Assembly: GCA_031292565.1 (NCBI GenBank)
Contig: JARLGW010000001.1
Location: forward strand, 682,001-746,000
Direction: 5' to 3'
Length of the DNA: 64,000 nucleotides
DNA from: Paludibacteraceae bacterium
GTDB taxonomy: Bacteria > Bacteroidota > Bacteroidia > Bacteroidales > Paludibacteraceae
The notes under the pieces are model-generated. The model saw only the letters and a program-made list of their open reading frames with translations, made no database searches and was not told where the DNA came from. Below are positions 47,101-53,175 of this stretch, piece by piece (positions within the stretch are counted from its first letter, which is position 1; each line of letters starts with the position of its first letter). A program made the position numbers and the translations under genes.

Positions 47101-49516
47101 CGTATCTATAGAACTGGAAACGGTGCACAACAATTACTATTCAAACATAATAGCAATACCGGTAGCAATGAATGAATCGGATAAAAAACTTTCGGTATTG
47201 GAAATATCAAATACCACATGTACGGTACCATCCAACGGAGATGGTAGCGACTATACATTGCACTTCTTAGACCCTAAGGATAAACCTATAGGCGGCTATA
47301 AAATAGCCGGACTATCAAAATTATGCGTCGGATCCAGATCCACTTATACATTATCTAATGCCGCGGTAACAAATAATCCAAGCTATTCCTGGAAACTTAT
47401 AGGTGCAGGTGCAAAACAATTTACCATTGTAGGAGATACCGTTTCATCATCACTTACGATACAAGCACCAACAACGATAGACTCAACATCCTTGCAATTG
47501 AATATTTTTGTAGATTTCAATTCGGATAAATGTCAATGGACGACGGGTAGTGCAAGCCTTAACATACAAGTAACCAAAACACCACCCGACCAAGTAGGCA
47601 CAATAGCAGGGGGATGTCTTGACGATAATGGTTATCTAACACTAACTGCTCATGGTGCAGGTGCAAGTGCCACTACTTACAATTGGAGTTTCAACCCAAG
47701 TAGCACTCAAATTAGTTCACAAAACGACAGTAGTATTGTCCTTAATATCGGAAGTTCCGTTAATGATATTTCCACTACGATAAATACACAGAACGGATGC
47801 GGTATTACAAAAGGAACGAAAACTTTCCCTGTCGATTATGCTACAGCTGCTACCACATGGACAGGTGCTATAAGCGGTGATTGGAATATCAACTCCAACT
47901 GGACAGCACGTGTACCTAAATCATGTACAAATGTTACCATACCGGATGTAAGTGCTAGCGGAGTGAATTACCCAACGATTACAGCAACGGGTGAATGTAA
48001 TTACATAACATTTGAACAGGGAGCTGCCGTATTAGGTTTACCAAAACTGGCCTACAATAAAGCTTTTGTAGAAATGGATTTAAAACGCAACAAATGGTAC
48101 ACGTTAACAGCACCTCTGAAAAACATGTATTCGGGCGACTATTACTTTAGTGCAGGAGCTCCCGTTACTTACATGCGACTGTTTGATGCAATTAACCCGG
48201 ATAGTTTAAGTAATGGCCATCTATATACCGGCACATGGACTCGAACATTTGCCAACTTGAAAGTGGCTCTTACGCCAGGATCTGGTTTTGCATACAATAT
48301 TGATAGTACCGTTTGGAATTATCCTAAAGGAAGGTATTTCTCACATGACGATAAAGCCCTTACATTCCCAAGAATGAATTCGGATAGTTCGTTAATTACA
48401 ACATACATTCCTTATGCATCATTCACTGGTAAACCGCTTATTTCACAAGCAATTTCAGAAACAAGATATGATTCTATCGCTTATCGGTTTGCCATGGAAA
48501 ATAATAGTAATGTTTTATCCAATTTAACAATTCCGTTGAACAAAGGATTAAATTTAATTGGAAACCCATTAATGACACACTTGGATGTTGCAAAATTGTT
48601 AACACATAATAGCTCTATAAGTTCTACCTTTAGATTTTGGAATGGCAGTACCTTTGTAACGTACACATCAACAGGCGTAGGTTCTGGTATTTGGTCGGAT
48701 GGTTCGTACACGGGAACTCTTATAGCTCCAATGCAATCGTTTATTGTAGATGCTGCAAGTGCGAGCTCGTTAACATTCCTATTGAACTCTGATTTTGTAG
48801 CTGACGCGGCAAAGACAAGCAAATTGCGTGCAGCAACTGCAACGGAGAATTTAATGTACATAACATCTACGAATGGAACTACAACCAGTTCGACATCCAT
48901 TACAAGAAACAGCGATGCAACGAATGGCTATAAATCAAATGAAGATGCATTCAAATTATTTACATCCATTACTTCCGTTCCCGATATTTATACATTAGCT
49001 GATGGCGTAGCATTAGGCATAAATCAATTTAAAGAAGTGCCATATGTAGCTCCATTAGGTATAAAAACAACTCAATACGGAAAAATAACCTTAGCTTTTA
49101 GTGGCGCTGAAAGTTTTGGCAACGATGTTGACGTTAGTTTAATTAATACTAAAACGGGTGATACCATCAATGTAAAAGAACAACCAACTTACACGGTTAC
49201 ACTTGACAGTACGAATGCCGTAGGTTCACTGTTTGTTCAGTTTAAAAATGCAACGATTACAACCAATGCCAAACAAACAGTGGCATCGTCAATCCAAATA
49301 TATACGAAAGACAACAATGTAATTCGGGTAATCAGTGCTCCAAATAATTTAATAAAAGCTATTACAATTATGGATGAAACAGGCAAAAAAGTAGTTGAGA
49401 AATCCGGTATAAGTACATCCCTATTCGATATGGTAATGAATAATGGAGAGCATGTATATATTGTAAGAGCTGTAACTGAAAAAGAAGTGAAAATTGCAAA
49501 AGTGTTAATTAAATAA
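41195..49516 (+). CDS. Giant multidomain T9SS surface protein (adhesin-like), copy 2
   Basis: About 2773 residues from the ATG at 41195, where the signal peptide MKKFCLNKYILGILIV to NAFG begins; an in-frame ATG at 41150 would lengthen it. Roughly: Ig-like domains 205-290 and 495-585 with YQWYSNT; several FN3-like domains 590-1245; an InlB-like repeat 1245-1325 (FLRWVIDDN); Big_5-like 1485-1605; choice-of-anchor D-like 1608-1720; DUF5018-like 1885-1990; PKD-like 2040-2225; a C-terminal module (NWTARVP, NLIGNPL, SDATNGY) similar to that of copy 1; and a type A T9SS sorting domain in the last 80 residues (MDETGKKVVEKS). A secreted, cell-surface role in adhesion is inferred. It is followed by an LPVG protein, as is copy 1. 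Confidence 0.85.
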   Translation: MKKFCLNKYILGILIVSTFTAQNAFGTSITFGTYTATPGTSVTGSDGLSTISSSFTPAIQKIYNVSTFYVWQINANVSTDLTQDYVQIKAPSSSYISQLVVDASSNGTTVRSSAYVAFDASNNVVEAGTFTAASNAATACSATISLTSANISYVRFYRKITIPIGTLYGGSTITSTQAIGDGNTFQIAKIVMTYASGCTVPTFSTQPTDGLSECAGGTITLGTVVANYPSYQWYSNTSKTNTGGTAVSTGTGGTTATYTPPSTTAGTYYYYCVATNGSCTTASNAVTFTVNTIPTITLGSMPSVISGTTSANLTYSATTGSPNQYSIVWNTAATTAGFSNVTNTTLSSSPIVLAVPSGATAGTYTGTLTVTNSTTGCVSTSYTITVSVSSNAVTTSAITGSPFCAGGVVSVGFTSTGTFTSGNVYTAQLSDASGSFSSPTAIGTLTSTANSGTISGTIPAGTTTGTGYRIRVIASTPATTGTDNGTNLTVNTITTITTQPSSASATVGGAVTLTVAATGSGTLTYQWYSNTSASNSGGTSLGTSAQTASYSPSTATAGNFYYYCIVSGTCGSVTSSAVTVSVTSVSSSVPVPSIPTNGCNTLTWTCTDASTVSYDVKICSGTVSDLSVTPSSWTTLPTNSNNYTAINYGFNSGIYLGASSNVASTGKVDATATQGYLQFDLPNGASTLTVAFTKTISIQSSTDGGSTWTNLATAVTTSPQTVNVNNENAVKIRILNGGTNWAYITSISTTNYTGCTSYNTTAKSYTPTGLSSNTLYYVAVKNNETSSSSSWSPVLNYYTSPDAPVITSATATANAITLNWSMPSGSNILKFGVKYKLHSSSTWITFIANNTYTGITATITGLSASLSYDYQVVVSGPVCSGIVSGTITTAPDVPVPTSSNPTTSGFKVSWPAVSNADGYEVKVCKMDTTVSTYSLNSPITTANGWATIPNTMTGVCSYTGVMPSTNSAFQTNIYENGFSMTSAKVSTDCQGIIAYSSSTQIITPVLTSAHTLTFSAAGYASGYTVTVSASTDGGSSWTTIKTVTCNQQWTSSTALASFSVPINITTPVMLKLVPSGEMFFTNIKVTDALSCNTVSSITTTSYTPTSLDPNTKYYYAVRSYKNNSGIYSYSDWSTVSASTTQVTLENAPTCGTPSTSDVVSGFNAKWNAPAVTGGSETYSYKLQLKDASGTTAIGSPVSVPSSNTTYNFTSVSSNTTYKYDVWAVNAGGSSDTIHCGPITTMATKSLTIKIDPAGTGSVLLGTYTITKDTVLNLNVGLSFSMQAKAGSGYSFLRWVIDDNRYTDNPYTITIADDMTAIASFAAQTCTTTNFDALTSTDLATGSYKTQSVAIGGASWDVVLARLSTSNYHSSPNCIRLAYPASGDTSSIISPLTVTPASISFYARTASNAGSAWVYLSTDGGTTYKVVTKQAVTTTQTLYTVTLSTTSSYCRIKISNASTSGSTGYDMYVDDITICGAPDATPPALTFYPVTGSINVPISTIPTITSDEKLYYYTSSGSFAELTNTALSDPSVLSRILSLTKASNDSAITFSASISADGKTITITPSSTFYYSTQYKLSIKYVADANNNMLASTLYTLFTTKGVPQPHISVKENLTHTSYANASTYNMGTIISGASTATTFKVYNTGSDPLNISSCTTSGTAYSIGTALSKTTIPSGDSATVTVTFTPGSTAGVYSGTLNIVSNDATNSPYIINLSGIKAKFVLPYTYQSGCTTPVVSSTELTHDYSSTTDIPTQVQIGNLSSSSAVTTANFNPSYDLFHAEGNCLADGNSALRVGTSKKSLILDLDSCGQITFKWTASGYRKVSVTDALGNVYLQSSTWLEGGKCYTNSVVINSCAHTRIMISFEASDSTILSTLYYLNITKCSAELKSSAKDIVKYSFGDSNEKVRIYDNYIFVTLPSSYAGSLSTLVAKTIEVSPKATVVIKTTGDNFGDSTVVYRVTAEDGTTKDYTVSIELETVHNNYYSNIIAIPVAMNESDKKLSVLEISNTTCTVPSNGDGSDYTLHFLDPKDKPIGGYKIAGLSKLCVGSRSTYTLSNAAVTNNPSYSWKLIGAGAKQFTIVGDTVSSSLTIQAPTTIDSTSLQLNIFVDFNSDKCQWTTGSASLNIQVTKTPPDQVGTIAGGCLDDNGYLTLTAHGAGASATTYNWSFNPSSTQISSQNDSSIVLNIGSSVNDISTTINTQNGCGITKGTKTFPVDYATAATTWTGAISGDWNINSNWTARVPKSCTNVTIPDVSASGVNYPTITATGECNYITFEQGAAVLGLPKLAYNKAFVEMDLKRNKWYTLTAPLKNMYSGDYYFSAGAPVTYMRLFDAINPDSLSNGHLYTGTWTRTFANLKVALTPGSGFAYNIDSTVWNYPKGRYFSHDDKALTFPRMNSDSSLITTYIPYASFTGKPLISQAISETRYDSIAYRFAMENNSNVLSNLTIPLNKGLNLIGNPLMTHLDVAKLLTHNSSISSTFRFWNGSTFVTYTSTGVGSGIWSDGSYTGTLIAPMQSFIVDAASASSLTFLLNSDFVADAAKTSKLRAATATENLMYITSTNGTTTSSTSITRNSDATNGYKSNEDAFKLFTSITSVPDIYTLADGVALGINQFKEVPYVAPLGIKTTQYGKITLAFSGAESFGNDVDVSLINTKTGDTINVKEQPTYTVTLDSTNAVGSLFVQFKNATITTNAKQTVASSIQIYTKDNNVIRVISAPNNLIKAITIMDETGKKVVEKSGISTSLFDMVMNNGEHVYIVRAVTEKEVKIAKVLIK

Positions 49517-49537
49517 GCGTATTATTTAACTAAATAT

Positions 49538-49570
49538 CCATCATAAGCTGAATGAATCAGCTTATGATGG
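49538..49570 (+). terminator. Hairpin without T run between the giant adhesin and the LPVG gene
   Basis: CCATCATAAGCTGA and TCAGCTTATGATGG form a perfect 14-bp stem with a 5-base loop, 21 bases after the stop codon. It lacks a T run, so it may set differential mRNA stability or partial termination rather than full termination. Confidence 0.6.
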
Positions 49571-49593
49571 AGTTATGAAAAGTAAAGTAAAGA

Positions 49594-50166
49594 ATGAAAA
49601 ATATCAAGAAATTTTCAGTAGCAGCTTTAATTATTGTTACAAGTCTTCTTTCTCAAAGTGTAGTTGCATCTTCTTTTCCGGCAGTAGGGGCTGGAGTTGA
49701 TAATTCAGCAGGTTCATCGGGATCTCAGTCGTCCTCATCTTCCTCTGGGTATATAGCTCCAATATCAACTCCTATAATTTTAGGTGGAGATGGACTTACT
49801 CCTACAACCGCATATGATGTTACTACTGATTTTGATTCCTATTCTCCATATACAGATGCTAATGGTATATCTTATTATGTTCTTGCATCTGGTGGCGGAT
49901 TTAATGTGGGAAATTACATTAAAGATATTAATGGTGATATATATATACTTCAAGATGCCGGAAATGGATATTTAAAAGCTGTACTACAAACTGGTACTGG
50001 ATCTGCTGGGCTAGGCGATGGAACCGTCTTCTTTCTCCTACCTGTAGGAAATGGAAACATTATTTTAGCGATTTTAATTTTAACCTACGGTTTTTATATC
50101 TTCTACAGAAAAAAGAAAAAAGAAAAAGCTTCAGTAGAAGTAAAAAAAAGCTATCCATTAGGGTAG
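49594..50166 (+). CDS. Exported Ser/Gly-rich protein with LPVG-transmembrane-basic tail (copy 2)
   Basis: The 190-residue product has a signal peptide (KKFSVAALIIVTSLLSQSVVASS), then a Ser-rich stretch (SSGSQSSSSSSGY) and a globular part of about 95 residues (TTAYDVTTDFDSY, YVLASGGGFNVGNYIKD, IYILQDAGNGYLKAVLQTG). It ends LLPVGNGN, a helix IILAILILTYGFYIF, then YRKKKKEK. The mature start ASSFPA and the end match the style of the small protein at 19601 (GSSYPG, LPVGDN, YGL, KKSRKR). It is the last gene of the surface cluster; the terminator stem overlaps its final codons. A cell-envelope anchoring or sorting role is inference. Confidence 0.7.
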   Translation: MKNIKKFSVAALIIVTSLLSQSVVASSFPAVGAGVDNSAGSSGSQSSSSSSGYIAPISTPIILGGDGLTPTTAYDVTTDFDSYSPYTDANGISYYVLASGGGFNVGNYIKDINGDIYILQDAGNGYLKAVLQTGTGSAGLGDGTVFFLLPVGNGNIILAILILTYGFYIFYRKKKKEKASVEVKKSYPLG

Positions 50167-50174
50167 CTTTTTTT
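50142..50174 (+). terminator. Terminator overlapping the end of the LPVG gene
   Basis: AAAAAAAGCTA-CC pairs with GG-TAGCTTTTTTT around a short loop. The left arm lies in the last codons of the LPVG protein gene. Confidence 0.85.
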
Positions 50175-50260
50175 ATATTACAAAACACCATCACATTTAG
50201 TTCAAAACACTATTTATCAAAACTTTAGCAAAGGAGTCAATCTCTAAAAGCTATTTTTCT

Positions 50261-50268
50261 TATATTTG
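50261..50268 (+). promoter_or_regulatory. -7 box for the first pectate lyase
   Basis: TATATTTG matches TAnnTTTG, 111 bases upstream of the start codon. The -33 region has no clear TTG. Confidence 0.5.
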
Positions 50269-50379
50269 CAACTAACCCAATCAATATTTTAACACTACAT
50301 ATTAAGTAATTTTAGCTTATTAATTGTCTAAAACATATTGATTGACCCTTAAATCAAGAACAGAAAAACAACCAACCAC

Positions 50380-52920
50380 ATGAAAACACAAAGCTTAAAT
50401 TTTAGGCTATTCTTAGCATTTTTCTTTATTAGCCTTACTCCTATTGTAATAGCAACTAATTACTATGCCTCACCATCAGGTAACGGAACCGGAACGTATT
50501 CCAGCCCTTTTAGTTTATCGTCGGGCATATCCAAACTTCAGAATCCGGGTGATACGCTTTTTTTACTTGGAGGCATTTACTATCAATCTGCTAAAATTTC
50601 AATTAGTAAAACAGGAACGTCTACTAGTAGGATCTGCATAATGGCCTACCCAGGTGAAAAACCTATTCTCGATTTCAGAGCCCAACCTTATGGAAAAGAA
50701 GTAACCGGATCGGACAACGTGGGAGTTTCAATAAGTGCAACCTCTAACTATCTACACATTAAAGGAATTAAAATTCAGTATGCCGGGAAAAACGGACTGA
50801 TTAACAATGGAAGTTACAATATAATAGAAAACTGCGAGTTTTATGCCAATTGTGATGCCGGGCTACAACATAAAACCGGATATGGAAACCTAATTAAAAA
50901 TTGTGATTCGCATGATAATTTCGATTACAAAACAGGTGATATAACTCTCGCTAATTTTGGAGGTAATGCCGACGGATTTGCTGACAAACAATATACTACC
51001 ACTTCGAATGGAAATACATATGAAGGATGCCGCTCGTGGCATAATGCCGACGATGGATGGGACTTTTATCAAAGAGTAGGTACTACCACCATTAAAAACA
51101 GCATCTGCTATCAAATGGGACCCTCTTATTTTGATATGACAAACAACCCTAGGGTTACCGGTATTGATTCAACTTGGTTTAAACAATTTCCCAAAGCCGT
51201 AACCAATACCAAGGGTGGAACGGATACCATTAAAATAGCTTCTTACAAAAATTATGGAAACGGAAATGGCTTTAAGTTAGGCGGAGATTATACCGTGAAC
51301 GATGTAACCTTGACCAATTGCATAGCCGTGGCCAATGCCGTGAGAGGTTTTGACCAAAATAACAACTATGGTACCATGACCGTTTACAACGCCTCTTCTT
51401 ATCTTAACGGATACAACTACGGGTTTGCCAATAGCAGCGGAGGAGCTGTTGTTATAAAAAACAGTCTATCACTTTCATCAATAAATAGTAATGAATTTAC
51501 AATTAAATCGGTTACTACATCCAACAATAGTTGGAACACCACGGGTGTAAGCTGCACATCAGCCGACTTTGCAAGTTTGGACACCACACTTATTTTATCG
51601 GCCAGAAACTCCGACGGAAGCCTTGACAGTACTGCTTTTATGCGACTGGCTTCTACCAGCAACTTAATTAATGCAGGCATTAACGTTGGCCTAGCCTATA
51701 GTGGCACGGCTCCTGATTTGGGATGCTACGAATATGGAACTGTTAACCAATATCCTGCTACAATAACAACTCCTGCAAATGCCACACAATCGGTAGTGCT
51801 TGGCTATCCGATTAACAACATAGTATATATCTGGGGCGGAGGAGCCACAGGCTTAACCGTAACCGGATTACCGGACGGAGTGACTTCTGCTATTGACGGA
51901 ACGGCAAAAACCATAACGCTGACAGGAACGCCCAACGCAATAGGCTCATATAATTACACAATCAGTTCGGTAGGCGGTACTGGAAATGCAGCAACGGTGA
52001 CTGCAAAAATCGTGGTAAGTTCAGCTTCTGCTAAAAAAATAGCTTATGTAACTACTCCTAATAGTGCTGCCGATTCGGTGATTCTGAATAAACTGCAATC
52101 AAACCCTGACTTTAACATAGAAATTATTAATGCCACAACAACTTCGGTGGATTATTCCAAAGACAGTTTAATCATAATCAGCCCAGTGCCTGGTTCTTCG
52201 GCCTTGGGACTTCCGGCTATTGAAAGTTTAAATAAGCCTCAGTTATTATTGAAACCATTTCTTTTGAAAAACACTGTTTGGAATTGGGGCACGGCTGCAA
52301 ACACGGCATTAACTACAGATAGTATTGTAAATAAAAGTCATGTGATCTTTAGTAACCTTACTTTTACAGGTTCTAATAGCAACGAACTACAATTGTTTTC
52401 TCAAATAAACTCAAATTCATCTACAGCCTATGCCGTAACCGGAATTTCTTCTTGGGTTGGAAGTCCGTCGGTAAGCATTCTTGGGCTCGGTACCGGCACC
52501 AGTTCTTCCACACAAAGCGTAGTTGAAGTACCTGTTGGTACAAATATGAATGGTACTACTACAAAACGACGCTTTTTAATGATCGGGGTAAGCGAGTACT
52601 CTACGGCTTATCTTACCAATACTGCAACCCAATTAATAGAAAACGCATGTTACTACTTAATGGGAATGGATATTCCAACCACCACTGTAAACAAAGTAGA
52701 AAATTCGGATATAAAATTAATACAACAAGGCTCTACGCTGATTGTAAAATCGGACGCCGGAATCAAATCAATCCAATTAATAAGCGTTTCGGGAATCGTT
52801 TTAGCAAAAGCGTCAGGAAATGCAATTTCAGTAGCCAACCTGCCAACGGGAGCTTACATAGCACAAATTGTAGATAACAAGGGCAATGTATATACAAAGA
52901 AATTGATTAAAAGAAATTAA
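50380..52920 (+). CDS. Secreted pectate lyase, polysaccharide lyase family 9-like, with T9SS tail (copy 1)
   Basis: Pectate lyases cleave polygalacturonate by beta-elimination with calcium. The 846-residue protein has a signal peptide ending VIATN, a parallel beta-helix (residues 28 to about 450), and the family-9 active site: D198 in GGNADGF, D224, D225 and D228 in ADDGWD, matching the calcium ligands of Dickeya Pel9A, and K299 in NGFKLGG as the likely base. An Ig-like repeat (about 465-545) and a C-terminal T9SS type A sorting domain (SVSGIVLAKASG, GAYIAQIVDNKGN) follow. A paralog lies next to it. Activity is predicted, not shown. Confidence 0.85.
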   Translation: MKTQSLNFRLFLAFFFISLTPIVIATNYYASPSGNGTGTYSSPFSLSSGISKLQNPGDTLFLLGGIYYQSAKISISKTGTSTSRICIMAYPGEKPILDFRAQPYGKEVTGSDNVGVSISATSNYLHIKGIKIQYAGKNGLINNGSYNIIENCEFYANCDAGLQHKTGYGNLIKNCDSHDNFDYKTGDITLANFGGNADGFADKQYTTTSNGNTYEGCRSWHNADDGWDFYQRVGTTTIKNSICYQMGPSYFDMTNNPRVTGIDSTWFKQFPKAVTNTKGGTDTIKIASYKNYGNGNGFKLGGDYTVNDVTLTNCIAVANAVRGFDQNNNYGTMTVYNASSYLNGYNYGFANSSGGAVVIKNSLSLSSINSNEFTIKSVTTSNNSWNTTGVSCTSADFASLDTTLILSARNSDGSLDSTAFMRLASTSNLINAGINVGLAYSGTAPDLGCYEYGTVNQYPATITTPANATQSVVLGYPINNIVYIWGGGATGLTVTGLPDGVTSAIDGTAKTITLTGTPNAIGSYNYTISSVGGTGNAATVTAKIVVSSASAKKIAYVTTPNSAADSVILNKLQSNPDFNIEIINATTTSVDYSKDSLIIISPVPGSSALGLPAIESLNKPQLLLKPFLLKNTVWNWGTAANTALTTDSIVNKSHVIFSNLTFTGSNSNELQLFSQINSNSSTAYAVTGISSWVGSPSVSILGLGTGTSSSTQSVVEVPVGTNMNGTTTKRRFLMIGVSEYSTAYLTNTATQLIENACYYLMGMDIPTTTVNKVENSDIKLIQQGSTLIVKSDAGIKSIQLISVSGIVLAKASGNAISVANLPTGAYIAQIVDNKGNVYTKKLIKRN

Positions 52921-53079
52921 CTTTTAATTTTATCAAGGGCTGAAATTAAAATCAAATTAGAAACGTTAAAGATCAAGTGCTAAAGCAATAAGGATATTAG
53001 CTGTATCATCCATAAATAAAGGAATTTTAATCATTTCACAATCCGTAGTAACTTTTTAACACAATTTTAATTAAAATAA

Positions 53080-53097
53080 AACAGTTTGCAAACCGTT
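53080..53097 (+). promoter_or_regulatory. Palindrome upstream of the second pectate lyase (LacI/PurR-like operator candidate)
   Basis: AACAGTTTGCAAACCGTT is palindromic at all but one position pair; the core GTTTGCAAAC is perfect. It lies 78 bases upstream of the start codon. The outer half-site AAC/GTT and the size resemble LacI-family operators. Confidence 0.5.
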
Positions 53098-53175
53098 ATA
53101 TACATGTTTATAATTAAAAAGAACTAGATCTAAAAAAAACTAATACAAAAAACAAACTAATCAAAAACCAAGTCT

